Source: Omphalotus guepiniiformis (taxonomy: Eukaryota; Basidiomycota; Agaricomycetes; Agaricales; Omphalotaceae). Taken from it: 64,000 nt of DNA. Where the stretch lies: positions 434,001 through 498,000 of the forward strand of contig JAQOOI010000076.1 of assembly GCA_028554645.1 (NCBI GenBank). The letters run 5' to 3'. How positions within the stretch are numbered: the first letter of the stretch is position 1; each line of letters starts with the position of its first letter. Position numbers and translations under genes: made by a program. This document shows positions 46,496 to 61,594 of this stretch, in pieces. The notes beneath the pieces were generated by a model. It did no database searches and was not told where the DNA came from. It saw only the letters and a program-made list of their open reading frames with translations.

Positions 46496-47625
46496 GTTAA
46501 CGGAGTGAAAGAGGAAAGCAAATAAAACAAGAAAGAGAAAGAGAAACAGAGGCAAAAAATCAGTAGGGGGAATCAGAGAAACCTTGGTATATATATCGTG
46601 GAAGTAGGCGTGTGGATGAGTAACACGGCAAGCTGGTAGAATTGAAAGAGACACCTCCAGCAGCTTGACAGCAGTAGGAGGCGATGCCGGAAGCAAATGT
46701 AATCAGGTACAGGCGGGCAACGAGGAAGACATGTACACGGGAGGATCGCACGAGGTGGGGTCGGCCTAGCTGTGAGGTTGGGCTAGGGTAAAAAAACCAC
46801 GAGTAGAAACGGGGCTCAAAGTGCAACGTATGCTGCAGCAAGAGCTATGCCTTGGAAAAACTTATTCGTGGAGAAGGGAGGGAATATACGGCGCGGGAGT
46901 TGATTATGTAGCCATCGAAGAAGCAATCCTGGCCGGAGCTACCTAATAAGCCGATGTGTTCAGGTATCCTTCCTTACTGGCAATCTTGGAACGTGAAATT
47001 AAAACCTCGTGTCGGACAAAGAAAGAAAATCATCGATAACTTTTTTATCTTGCAGAATCACTGCCTTAACTGTAGCATGAACTTCGAATGACAAAAAGCA
47101 ATAACTGACCGGAAGAAATGGTCGAATATACGTACAGATTTATCTTTTCTGCCAAAGGGTAGATGCCGTGATGAGTTGACCCAACAAGTTACGACGCCTG
47201 CGGCAGGGGGGCCCTGAAGTTTGAGTCGACTGATCGAATTCTGCTGTGCGTCACAGATGATGGATGGAAACGTGCAGAGAAATAACCGACGAAAACTCAT
47301 CACAATCAGGCTCGCAGGAAGACGTGGTATACGCGAGTTATATGAAAAGCATCGAAATAGACATCGGAAACAAACTTGAAGCAGTCGAACAGCAGATAGA
47401 AGAGCCTGGGTTCCTAGATCAAAGGAAACTAACATGCTAGATCAAAAAATGTAGCAGAAAAGAGGGAGATAGACATGCAGAGAACAGGAGGAAGCGGCGT
47501 AGCAAAGCGGCGTAGCGGGTAACAAGTGGGCCACACACGTGACCTCCTGAAACGACATGCTCAGGACTCGAGGGGCAAGCTGCTCATGATCAGTGACGGT
47601 GCTCATCCACTTCTGCTCGTCGTCA
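46496..47625. promoter_or_regulatory. Long divergent upstream region of the homeobox and NDR kinase genes
   Basis: 1,130 bp between opposed start codons, the longest shared promoter in the window. Next to the homeobox start, 46503-46555 is almost purely purine on the plus strand, giving a CT-rich leader on the coding strand. Near the kinase start are a CACGTG E-box at 47536-47541 and two copies of AGCGGCGTAGC at 47493-47503 and 47506-47516. A 125-codon open frame (47058-47435, minus) shows no motif. Upstream introns or small open frames in a long 5' leader are possible, but I cannot show them. Confidence 0.4.
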
Positions 47626-51094
<3,469 letters not shown>

Positions 51095-51624
51095 CAGAAG
51101 TACGTGAACATTAGCCACTGCCGCTCAGACACATACTCTGCGTTTATGACTTTCATGACGAATTCATCGGCATCTATACCATAATACTTTTACAACATTC
51201 GTTACGCTATCTATTGCTCATTTAACAGGTACTACGTATGTACCACTGTTTTCTTGAATTAAAGGACTTGAAAACCTCCTCACGACAGCACATGAAAGAA
51301 ATAAACACGACATTTATTTATTTTTTCCGCCAAGAGAGCGACGGTGGTCTATGATACATATGATGAAGTCAGTGTAAATCCATCAATGATAAATAACTAC
51401 AATATAAAGCAAGGGAGTGGACAAAGGAGTGTAAGTCCATCAATAATAAATAACTACAATATAAAGCAAGGGAGTGGACAATAGTTAGATTGAATAGATA
51501 AGAATAAATATCATGATCGTTAAAGTTAAAATCCATGTCAGGAAGCAGAGCCCAATAAATACCGCAAACCCAAAGTTGATTGTAACAGTCTTCTTGAATG
51601 AAAGGCGTTGAGTTCGTTGAACCA
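51095..51624. other. Convergent 3' region of the NDR kinase and C2H2 genes
   Basis: A/T-rich, no coding signal. Contains the 57-bp tandem repeat listed separately. Nothing else is seen. Confidence 0.5.
51372..51481. repeat. 57-bp tandem duplication, nearly two copies
   Basis: Unit 1 at 51372-51428 and unit 2 at 51429-51481 begin GTGTAA(A/G)TCCATCAAT and share the run ACTACAATATAAAGCAAG; they differ at only two positions I can see. High identity implies a recent duplication. It lies in the shared 3' flank of two convergent genes. Confidence 0.85.
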
Positions 51625-52936
51625 TCACTTGTGGAACGAGCGAGACCGCTTCTCCGGACGAGATTGACTGTCCTCGTCCTCTGAATCCGACGAGACGCTG
51701 CGGCTACGTCGCGAGCTCGAGCTAGAAGATGACGCGGTACTAGCACGTCGGTGGTGATGCCAGGTGCTTGAGGATGTAGCAGACGGCATTGAAGACCGCG
51801 AAGAGCTAGCTTGAGGAGAGGAATGGCTGTCGCTCCCTTCATCACCAGAAACATCATGCTGCCTGTGAGGCGGTTGAGTGTGCACACGGGCATGTCGACG
51901 CATATTGCTGAGGACGCTAAAGCTTCTACCACACCCCTCAACGGTACAGACAAAGGCTAGCTCATTTTGTTCAGCACAAATGTAGAGGAACGGACATGAA
52001 AACTTACGCTTCTCTCCGGTATGACTGTTGAGATGAATCTAAGGATCAGGTTAGGTCGGATATTAGGCTCCAACCGAAACATACAGCACTTACCTTCAAA
52101 CTACTAGGCCTGTTGAAGCCCTTGCCACAGTAGTTACATTCATACTTTGAAACCGTCGACGTGACAGCCCGATCCCCTTCCGAACGATGTGGGTGCATAG
52201 CGTGCCGGCTCGAGTCCGATCGATGATGTCTGGATGTTGGCGTTTGCTCCTCGTCTGCCGGTCTTCCAATGGGATCTACGGTAGTAGTTATTGCCCGAGG
52301 CTGTACAGGAGGATATCTCTGGCCCGACTGCGATCGAAGATCAGGAGGTAGCGAGTGAGGTGACGCATAGCGAGACACAGATGTCGGATCTGCTACAGAG
52401 TAGCTAGTTTCCCGACATTCGTAGCCCATCCCGCTCCTCTGTCCAGATGGTGGTTGATATCCAACAGGGTTGTAAATCGTAGAATGAGGCAGTTGTGATG
52501 TGGGTGTGTTACTTCTATATAAATATGCGCTCGAGGGATGATGAGATGGTAGAGATGTCGTGCTTGGATCGTGATAGGGACGTGAATAAATATTAGGGTG
52601 TCGTGTCACAGGCGCCTAGTTGATAAATCAGCTCAGTAAGTTACATCAGTGGGATCAGGACGCACTCGAGTGCTCGAGGCCGCAAAGTATCCCGGGGCTG
52701 GAGACCCCTGAAAACGGGGCGGAATGTCATCGTCGTCGCTGACTCGCAAACGAGCCAGTGTCAGAGCAGGCGAATCGTTGTGTGGCATGGGAGAGTTAGA
52801 AAGCTCATCTGGTTGTACAGAATTAAATAAGCGAACCCGCGGTGAATGTACGCAGCTCATCTCCAAACAGATCGCGAATGGGAGGAAGGGTTGGGCGACT
52901 GCCGGCACGGCGGGCCCGATCTGACGAAGATGACAT
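51625..52936 (-). CDS. C2H2 zinc-finger transcription factor
   Basis: Starts at 52936 (MSSSSDRARRAGSRPTLPPI), joining RDLFGDEL across a short 43-bp intron to HELSNSPMPHNDSPALTLAR. A long Ser/Pro/Tyr/Arg-rich region follows (52050-52600). Two adjacent C2H2 fingers are KYECNYCGKGFNRPSSLK and IHLNSHTGEK, then PFVCTVEGCGRSFSVLSNMR RHARVH, linked by TGEKP. Introns fall within finger 1 (after SSLK) and at the linker, so neither finger is on one exon. The C-terminus is a Ser/Arg-rich tail (STASSSSSSSRRSRSVSSDS, ending RSFHK) at 51625. The coding strand upstream of the ATG is CT-rich (52940-52975). DNA target and role unknown; two-finger factors of this type include developmental regulators in mushrooms. 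Confidence 0.88.
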
Positions 52937-54431
52937 GATGACAATCGAAGAAAAAAAGAAGAAAAAGAACGGAACGTAGAGAAGGAGGGGATGGGGATTG
53001 GAATCATCGTTGATTATGACTTATATATACTCTAGAGGATACGACATGAGAGATGTTGTATCGATTCAAGGAAACGCAAGACAATGTCAAGATTCAGACC
53101 AAGTTACCAGGTGAGTAGCCAGCCGGAGTGATTACACAGCCTCCCTCCACTGCGGTAGTGACTTGGAGTGGTGTACCGCTCCGTTGTTAGAGCTACGTGA
53201 CCGCCAATGTACGCAGTTAGCAGTGACGATGTTCGCTTGAACTTGAGCTGCTTTGAAGTTTGGTGTGTTCTAGTCGTCTGCTTATGAATCAACGCTACCC
53301 GTTTTGCCGTCTCTGCGAAGTTCATCACAACTCAGCTCTTCAATTGAGCGACAGACACAGATATGACCAGATGACCAGATCTCGTTTCAGAGTGTCACTT
53401 TAGACGGGATGTGCGATAGGACGACCGGAGTTACTTGCGTGTTACGTGCACGAGGGACGGACGTGAACAGACAGTTCTTGAAACGACTGCGGGCACCACC
53501 CAGACATGATGCATTCGAGAATCGTCTGAATTACAACATCAAGACTCCAATTCGGAAGGAGTTTTCGTTTTCAAGGACAGCGAATGTAGGCCCTGATCAA
53601 ACTCGCCTGAAAGTGCCACGAAAATCATTCGATGTCGCTGCATGGTATTCTAATGCATACATGAACATAGATGTCGCTATGATTCACTGATGACTTACTT
53701 TTCCTTCAAACTTATCAGAAACGACTTGAATTGAGAAATCTATTGAACTGATGCTTGAGTGGCGTCAGAGAACATGAAGTGAGAAAACTGACGAGTTTCC
53801 CCACTTGCACCATTTTGTGCCCTCATGGGGGCATGATGGCGATGCTGCCAAGAATCATTCGAGATGGAGAGAGTTGCTGGTTGTAGAAGCGAAGTTAACT
53901 ACAGAAATAGACCCGGTCAACAAGGACGAAAGCAACATTGTGGGAGACACAAAACAGTACCTTGGAACGAATAGAATTCTCCACTGGGCCCGGAGGTGAA
54001 TTTGGAGCAGCCATGGCACTGAAACGGCGGAATGAACAATTTCTTAGATTTCGAAGAAGCATGCGAGTGTGTGCAGTAGTCCTCAGAGTTCGGTCCTTCT
54101 CTGGGAATGCCGGACCCCGGTTCACACGGCCGGCCGGCGCTGTGTTCTACGGAGGCAACAATCGAGCACTCGAGCACGGATCCGTCGAGATGTCCCGTTG
54201 ACTCTCGCTGTGAACAGTGAACAGTGCCTGAACTGGCTTGCTGGCAGGCTGCAGTGTCGATCGCGATGTGCACAGAAATCACTATCACAGGTCGGATGTT
54301 TTCCCGATTTTCACTGAGAGTATGTATGGTTGTCCTGGCACTTCCCACAGCACCAGCAAGAGTCACATCACGTGCTACGTGTCTTTCTCTTCTCTCCATT
54401 GGCAGAGATTGGCAGTGGCACTGGTTTCCAA
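52937..54431. other. Gene-poor stretch of about 1.5 kb
   Basis: Upstream region of the C2H2 gene and of the next plus-strand gene. Open frames exist (53409-53690 plus; 53917-54450 minus, 177 codons), but their composition is random-looking (Cys, Ser, Arg, His-rich), with no motif and no splice support. Small direct repeats GACCAGAT (near 53365-53380) and GAACAGT (near 54212-54226) are present. A degenerate mobile element is possible but not demonstrable. Confidence 0.4.
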
Positions 54432-56052
54432 ATGAACGCGCCAAATTCAACTCAAGATCTAGAGAACAATCAACATGTCACAGCTCAGATGAGCAGACAT
54501 CAACGGGGCTTGGTTGATATTTCCTTCGAAGAGGGTCACTATGATTCCGGCATAGCAGTCCTTGACCAGCTCAGATCTCCAGACTACGCGCCATCCGCGT
54601 CAGTTATCTGTGTTCGTTCCTCAATTGTACATGCTGACTCTCATGAAGGTCTCATATTCGTCAGCTACTTTATATCGCCCTTTATCCACCCCAGTCAAAG
54701 GATAAACCATTGGACCCACACTACTCTCCGAGTAAAGTCAGTCGCCAAAGGTCCCAACTTGGACTGTCTCCAGAAACGATTGCCTCAGCACAAGCGCTTC
54801 TGATGTCATTTGTCTACACAAATGACCCTCGGGTAATTTCCCGTGCTTTGCCAAGTTTCGACGAACAATATATAGACAACAGCGAGGATGATGCCGATTC
54901 TTTTGTTGCCCAAGAATCCCTGCGAATAAATCGATCACAAAGCTGCTGGAATATTCTTTCAAAGAGATTTATACCCCGCGTCGTCGTCGCGAGTCCCACT
55001 AAAAGCAAAGGGAGGCGGCGCCGAAGCGCTGTTGAAGATGAGGACACCGATTTCGAAACAGACGCGTCTACATCTTCCCCAGTCGCTGAGAATGCTTGGC
55101 CCATTCTCGAGTGGCTTATAACGATTTTCGAACGCGATGAACAGCGTACAGAAGCGTCTTTTTTGCGTAAGTTTTTGCACTCGATAATGCTCATAGACGG
55201 TGGATGCTGACTGTTTCTAGCACGACATTCCCCCTTACTCTTGACCCAAATACCGCCGCCTCGCACAGGGAGTGGTGCTCGATGGGAGGTACACGTGCCA
55301 CTCGCCATCATACTTCATGCGCTGGGGCAAACCGGAGACGAAAGACGACGGTCAATGGGAGGAAGATTGTTAAATTTGGTACGCATCTCTAATATTTTCT
55401 TCTTCGTTCTAGAGTTGTTATATCTCATTTTTTCCAGCTAATCAATCTGACCTCCACCGTACACTTTGATTTTACTGTCTTCGTGACTTTGGTGTTCAAC
55501 CAAATATCGACTTCCACGTCGCAGGAACAGGAATTCCTGGCTCTTCTCGCAACTCTTCCACCATCTCAGTCTGTACTGAAGTTCAAGGTAGCACTTTTGT
55601 ACAAGTTCGTTTCAACCAACGGAAAAGGGACACGTAAGGCTGCTCCCCGGCCCAAACCTCAAGTTCGTGCTCGGCCTACCCGTGGGGGAGAAGATGAGCC
55701 GAAAACTGGAGGCTACGTGAATCCTGAGGCATCTCTGTCGTCCATATCCAGCAACCCTTTGATACCCACATCTGTCGATATTATCCAATCCATCAAGCTG
55801 CAGCCGAAGACCGCCTCAACAACAGAGCTGTCTTCAGGTCTATGGATTAAATTTCTGCTTCTGTTATCGTACGGGGAACTGCAAAACCAGATTCCAGCGG
55901 ATGCCAGAGACGAGGGGTGGATAAACCTACTCCGCAGTGGAGAATTTGCACAACAGTTGGAGACAATCTTCCCGTTGACCGAAGGTGGAACTGGCGATGC
56001 AGGGATCTACCAAGGAATGCTGAAAAGTCTAGCAACCAATTGGGTATTATAA
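54432..56052 (+). CDS. Conserved-looking hypothetical protein
   Basis: Four exons fit in phase: from 54432 (MNAPNSTQDLENNQHVTAQM) to about 54598, from 54651 to about 55168, from about 55221 to about 55377, and from about 55439 to the stop at 56052. About 485 residues. Features: an N-terminal helical part (SHIRQLLYIALYPPQSKDK; SPETIASAQALLMSFVYTND); a basic patch SPTKSKGRRRRSAVEDEDTD that could be a nuclear signal; a helical core (AENAWPILEWLITIFERDEQ; HVPLAIILHALGQTGDERRR; FTVFVTLVFNQISTSTSQEQ); a basic linker (RKAAPRPKPQVRARPTRGGE); and a helical C-terminus (SGLWIKFLLLLSYGELQNQI). No membrane segment or known domain is recognised. Consistent splicing and codon use support a real gene. Convergent with DNA ligase I, 72 bp apart. 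Confidence 0.65.
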
Positions 56053-56124
56053 TCCCTTGTGATATTTGAACAATGGATATCGTAATGCAATTACTGGGCC
56101 TCTGTATACACTGTAATTCAGATG

Positions 56125-59115
56125 CTATTCTGAATTACTGCCTTCTTCTGATTCTTCGTTTACACTCTCCAAGTCAACGTCTATCAAGTCATCCCATTCT
56201 TCCTCTTCTTTGCCTTTGCCCTGTTGACTTTGATACATATTTGCAAGGAAACTAGTACTACTTGCTTGAGAGATGCCTTTATCATCCCGTACCCGAATGA
56301 AACGAGGAAATCGAAGGCTAAGTCCTCTAGAGGGAGAGATCAGACCCTGGGCCGCGACAGAGACTGGGCTAAGTGTAACACTAGAAAATCTCCATGAATA
56401 GCTGTTTAGGCAAGTCTGTACAAGACGTACTCAGCTCCGCGAATTTCCCATACTTCCTGTGGTTTAAAGAATACATCAGGCTTTAGACCTATATGATTTA
56501 TGAGCCAGGCATGATACAAAACCAACGAACACTACCAACCTCCAGTCTCGCATTCCCAGAGCTGGCTTCTAGAACAATTACTTTCATCGTCTAAAGAGTA
56601 TCGCTCATTCAAACCCTATCTTGAAAGTCAATGTGACAAGCCTCCAAGATTACAAAAGGAAAAATTCACCTTGTAAAACACGTCGGTGAAGCCTAAATGT
56701 CCCAAGTTAGTAAAACAAAAAGAACAAACGATTGCATGACCTACCAGACATGCATTTGCACATTGCAACAGGATAATTTTTGGATGAATCCCAGACCGCG
56801 AGTAAAATTGGACTCCACCACTTTGCTTTGCGACCGTTTCCGTGCCACGCACCAACAGGAATGAGATCAAGGGAGTCTCCCAACCCTGACACATAATCCT
56901 TCTTCAGCTTCATCCACGAGTATGTGCGCTTATCCGCGTCATATACAGCGGACAGTGGTCTTTTGCGAGTCTCAGCGTTGTTACTTTTATCGTTACCACG
57001 CGTTTCGCTGTCGAGCAGCTACAGAAAGATCTATCAGAGCGCTGAGTGTGTAGAAACATGCTGATTGCAACCTTGATCATCAGACCTTCCACGTCGTGGC
57101 GACCTGCTACTGTCTCCCAAAAGTTTTCAACACGAGTCTGTCCTTCTTCGCTATCACAACATTCGACGTGTTGAAACCTAGCAAGCTCTGTCCTTTGCGA
57201 AACGTGTTCCGGAAATCGACTACAAAGGAGTGATCTTCGGAAGTGAAATGGGCGTTCAAGTAGAATCTAGGAGAAAGAGAAGCTTAATTATTGGATGAAT
57301 ATAGACAGTCAAACACTCACTTCACCATCCAAGTACATCAAATCAAACGCGAAGACACCGACATGAACTTCAACATTGTTTAGATTCACATCTTTTCGGG
57401 CGCGACCGGACAAGACTTGAAAAGACCGCAGGGAGCCATCCGCAGGATCTACTGCAACAATTTCAGAATCCATGATAGAGGATTGAATCTCTGGCTGGCT
57501 CTTGAACATCTCTTCCATTAATGCTACTACATCGGGATACTGGTTCAAAATCAGTGTTTGGTAAGTTGAAGAAAGATGTAAAACACACTTTAGAGGTCAT
57601 ATCTTCTAGGTGGCGCGAAAATACTCGAACGTCAATGCTGTCATCCGGCCGCTTGTTACAATGTATCTGTGCACGCTGTCCATCATATTTGAGTTCTGCG
57701 CTGAAGGGCAAGTCCTTCAACCGTTCGTAAATCTCATTAAAAGATCGAATGGGGGTGCCGAGAGCAGGATAGATCGGTATTCCAACTGTCAAAGGCACTC
57801 TCTGCGCAAGATTAGTGAGACCACCGCTGCCATCCAACAAACCATCTGTCAAAGCACTGATTATGTCTTGGTAATCAGGGTGTTGGACAAACACTTTTCG
57901 TACTAAGCTTTCCGCTCTACGAAACTTCAAGACAAGTTCCTCGCGCGCGGGATCCGAAACCTTGGTACTCCGGGCTTTCTTGGGACTTGAAGGTATCGGT
58001 TGAATGTCTGCGAGAAGCTTTTGCGAAATATGATAAATAGAATCGTCGTCGAGAATCACAGGCGTAAGCACAAAGCTCCTTGCCAACGCTGTCAACAGGG
58101 ACGTTCGAACTGCGCCAACGCGAAGATTCTGACATAGGGTGCGAACGAGGAAACGAGATTCTTCCCCCTTGGCTGCAACAAGCAATCTCTCGACAATTTT
58201 CTGTTTTTCCTTGGTAGCACCCTGGCCTTTGGAAGTGGCGATTTTGAGGAGAGATTTGTAAACAAAAGAGACAAGAAGCGGCGGATGAGGTATTAGCGTG
58301 CGCGTGTTGGACTTGGCAGCAAATGCGACGTCGCCCGGGTCACCAGTTGCATTGTATAACCTCCGGAACGAAGACGAAGATAAACCAGAGACATGCTGAA
58401 TTGCTTGGGTAATGGCGGATGGACCAATGTTCAGCTCAATTGTAGAGTAAGGTGGAGAAAGCGTGTTTGATAACAGATAGAGGGAGGGGAGGAGAGCCTC
58501 TGGAAAATGCGCAATTATTGTCCGAAACGCGTTGGTTAGAGTATCGAGTATGGTTATGCGAGAACGAGTAGCACAGATGGTAGCCAAAGCATGAACAAGG
58601 AAAGAGTACGGCAAGTCCTGAAAAGTTGAAGCTTCAGAGATTGCTGACTGCGGGTCGAATATGACAGGATCGATAGAAAGTGGCGTATAGAGAGGGTCGG
58701 AATTTCCCGACGTACTGCCTTTGGATGAAAGCAGCTTTACCGAATTCGACATACTCTTGGTGGGACGAGGTTGGTCGTTTGAAGGGCCCGCGTCTGGCAT
58801 TTCAGCGCTCTTGGTAGTTACGGACTCTTGAGACGGTGTTTCCATTACGAGAAGTTCGTCATCATCGAGTAGGTCAACGTCAATAATCTCCGGGGCCGTT
58901 GGAATCGACCGTTGTGTTCGAACAGTTTGCTCTGGGTGACACATCTGAGTATACAGCTACGAAGAGATGTTTCATGTCTTACTTGTGTCATTGCTAGGAA
59001 GTCCGTTCAGAGATCTGTCACTGCCAAAGAACTTATCTAGACGGGTCTGGCCAACTGCGAGCTTCCTGCTTTTTGAACTAGATGTAGAAGGGGATGCAAG
59101 ACTTCGTTTCGACAT
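56125..59115 (-). CDS. CDC9: DNA ligase I, ATP-dependent
   Basis: Joins Okazaki fragments and seals repair nicks. Starts at 59115 (MSKRSLASPSTSSSKSRKLA). A PCNA-interacting box QTRLDKFF lies at residues 24-31. A low-complexity acidic linker (IIDVDLLDDDELLVMETPSQ) precedes the DNA-binding domain (LPYSFLVHALATICATRSRI; FLVRTLCQNLRVGAVRTSLL). The adenylation domain contains AELKYDGQRAQIH, with the nucleophilic Lys in KYDGQR near 57690, then VFSRHLEDMTSK, IMDSEIVAVDPADG, FAFDLMYLDGE, EGLMIKLLDS and RTYSWMKLKKDYVSGLGDSL. The OB-fold part ends with GLSLRFPRFIRVRDDKGISQ. The tail is acidic (EEEWDDLIDVDLESVNEESE) and stops at 56125. About ten introns, normal length near 860 residues; all catalytic motifs intact. 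The nuclear form would use this ATG; no separate mitochondrial leader is obvious. Confidence 0.96.
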
Positions 59116-59955
59116 TGTGAATCCTATGAAGGAAATATTCAAGATTGAACATATGATGACCGCCCATCCCAAATTTGGAACTAAGACCGTGACCCCGACT
59201 CGGAAGCGCAAAAGCGCTCAACGGCGGGCTATACGCCACGATGCCAATGGCCTCTGGGGGCTTTGTGTAACCCAATCTATAGTATATACAGGTCAAATCA
59301 ATCAATGATTTATGTATTATTTCCGTTGCAGTGTCATTCTTACCATATAGCCTTGATTTACCCCGTCGCCTTGTACATTTATCAAATTCCTACGCGTCGT
59401 CGACAAATAAGCGATGGTAAGTATATTTTGAATCTTCAAGCTTCACATACTTACAGATACTTACTCACTCAGGATCTCCTGAGAGCCAGTTCTGCTTGTT
59501 GCTAGAGTCTTCTGTCGATGATCGTAACCGGGCACTAAGTAACGCTAAGCTTTTGCAGACATATTTCCGAAGCTACATTTGGCAGGAAGTTCCTGGTTAG
59601 ACATATAGTTTATCTCAGATTCTTTGCCGCACTTATCCTTTAAAAACCTGCTTCAAACACTGTTGGCATCGGCTGGTAATATTGCGCTAGCTTTCTTTAG
59701 CTCCTCAGGACCAAGTCCCGACTGGTGCGCGGGATCCATCGTATCAATGCTGCAAGTAAACCAATTACCCATAAGGCACGACATTATTTCGCTGGTGTCT
59801 TTCCCGGAAGAACTTAAATATCGACTTATATGTGCCATGTTGGCGTCACCCTCTTTCTAGTCTCAACATTTCATTCAACGTGTACGTTCGTGGCCATCGT
59901 GAAGTAGTTATGAACCCTAGCAAGGTAAAATGCCAACTTTTTCAACCCCTCATCC
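59116..59955. other. Divergent intergenic region of about 840 bp
   Basis: Between the DNA ligase I and C2H2 gene starts. Short open frames on both strands lack motifs and splice support. No repeat or RNA gene is seen. A leader intron for the C2H2 gene is possible but not shown. Confidence 0.45.
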
Positions 59956-60793
59956 ATGCCTCACAGAGCAAGTTTTTCGTACTTTCAGAACACATATCCT
60001 TCCGGTTATTGGAATGAGCAGCAATACCGCAATTCTGCAAACATCCACTCTTCCAGTTCGTACCCCTCTACAGCCCAGCAGCTCGAGCCGTCATATGGAA
60101 TGAGCGACACCGGACAAGCGGGCGCAAATTACGCGTCGAATTATTACTCCATTGGTAATAATGATTCATACGGCTCGTCGGGTGGCTCGTCTACCTCGCC
60201 ACACTACCCACATTCAACGATGTCGCAGCAAAATCATGTTACCGCTCGACATTCTCAGCATTACCCGTCCCATTCGCATCCTCATTCGCAAAGCATACCA
60301 CAATCCCATCAATACAGCAACTCTCAGTCACCGACCAGCCCGCACGGACATACGCAGTCGGTATCGAACGCGTACGGCCAGCCATATATGCAATCATCTT
60401 CATACTCCAACCGTCCTCGATCGCATTCGGGAGCGCACACATACGTGTCTTCGAGCTCAATGATGCCATCTCAGATCCCTCATCCTACGCAGGTACCTCT
60501 GTCTCCCTCGACGAGCTTGTCTCAGCATCCTGCGACGCCTGCGCGACCCTATTCGTGTGACTTGTGTGCGTTGTCCTTCAATCGTCAACACGACTTGAAG
60601 AGACACAGGGAAACGCACACAGGAGAGAAGCCATACTTATGCAATGGAGGGTGTGGAAAAACTTTCACGAGAAAGGATGCGTTAAAACGTCACCAGGTGC
60701 GTACAGGTTCTCGCGTTTTTTGTAATCCACGTATTCAAAAGTGGATTTCAGTTGGTAAAGGGATGTGGCAAAGTAGACGAAGGGTGGTCTTGA
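59956..60793 (+). CDS. C2H2-type zinc-finger transcription factor, Tyr/Ser/His-rich
   Basis: Starts at 59956 (MPHRASFSYFQNTYPSGYWN). The N-terminal 190 residues are low-complexity in Ser, Tyr, His, Gln and Pro (HYPSHSHPHSQSIPQSHQYS). Two fingers follow: YSCDLCALSFNRQHDLKRHR ETH, a TGEKP linker, and YLCNGGCGKTFTRKDALKRH Q. After an intron beginning GTGCGTAC (60697 onward), the last exon supplies LVKGCGKVDEGWS and the stop at 60791-60793. The second finger is therefore Cys2-His-Cys-like (H then C of KGC) rather than a strict C2H2. This short ending is common in basidiomycete members of this group. Ignoring the intron would give a spurious 305-residue protein. DNA target unknown. Confidence 0.85.
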
Positions 60794-60927
60794 GCTCGAC
60801 TAAAGAGAACTGCAGCCAGCCTAGAAGAATCTCAAGTTTATATTATAGTTGTACAATCTACTCCAAGAATTAAGTGAAAGTCAGCAAGAAAGGTATCTGT
60901 TAACCTACATGTGTATGATATAGTCAT

Positions 60928-61594
60928 CTAGTGTTCAATCGTCTTCTCCAAGACCCAGGCGTCGTGAGGAACAATCTTTTTGTAGTAATTCTCGTGCAAT
61001 GCAACCTCTTTGAATCCATGTCTCTCGTAGAATTGCTTGGCTTCAGTATTCGATATCTGGACGTGAAGATAGATCTTGTTGATTTTAGGTTTCGCGTGCG
61101 AAGTGGCAGCTGCCAAGATGTGTTGGAGGCTTTGTGAACCTAATCCTCTAGAACGGTAAGGCTTTCGAAACGAGTCAAGTTCTACACGTGAGTTGTGTAT
61201 TGAAGGTTACATACAGCCAGCACACCCATAGTCATCAGGTATAGATGAACCTCATCGTTCTTATCCTCAAGTCGACAGCATATTGTGCCAACTGTAAATT
61301 TCCCTTTTGGTTCGTTCGATCCCATATCACGCGAGACTTGTTCACTAACCTGGAATATCATTATAGTACACTAAAAAAGACGCGTCGAGTTAGGTCGGGT
61401 TACATCACAAGGGGAGAGCTCAGAAGGTACGAACCAAGTTTACAAAAGTTTTCGACCTCCGCGTTAAGTATGTCGTTATAGAACTTTTCAGTATATTTAA
61501 TTGGAAACAGGACTGAATTCAATTTTCGCACTGTGCCCAGATTGTTGGGAGTCAGAGATGTGAAGGAAACGCGAGAATTGTTCGCAGAGCTCAT
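60928..61594 (-). CDS. NAA50: N-alpha-acetyltransferase 50 (NAA50/San type)
   Basis: GNAT-fold enzyme that acetylates N-terminal Met followed by hydrophobic residues and associates with NatA. Starts at 61594 (MSSANNSRVSFTSLTPNNLG), the first ATG that gives the family N-terminus. The conserved block TVRKLNSVLFPIKYTEKFYN DIL matches the L-F-P-V-x-Y-x-x-x-F-Y motif of NAA50. Next come VGTICCRLEDKNDEVHLYLM and TMGVLA, then the acetyl-CoA pyrophosphate loop YRSRGLGSQSLQH (R-x-x-G-x-G) and IYLHVQISNTEAKQFYERHG FKEV, ending EKTIEH. About three introns, roughly 175 residues, the normal length. Key residues appear intact. Confidence 0.92.

Noticed and set aside
53917..54450. Open frame of 177 codons on the minus strand
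   Set aside because: Composition is random-looking (Cys, Ser, His, Arg), with no domain and no upstream splice signal; kept only as part of the gene-poor stretch.
60697..60873. C2H2 protein extended to 305 residues
   Set aside because: The extension reads through an intron; the spliced end (LVKGCGKVDEGWS) fits the group better.
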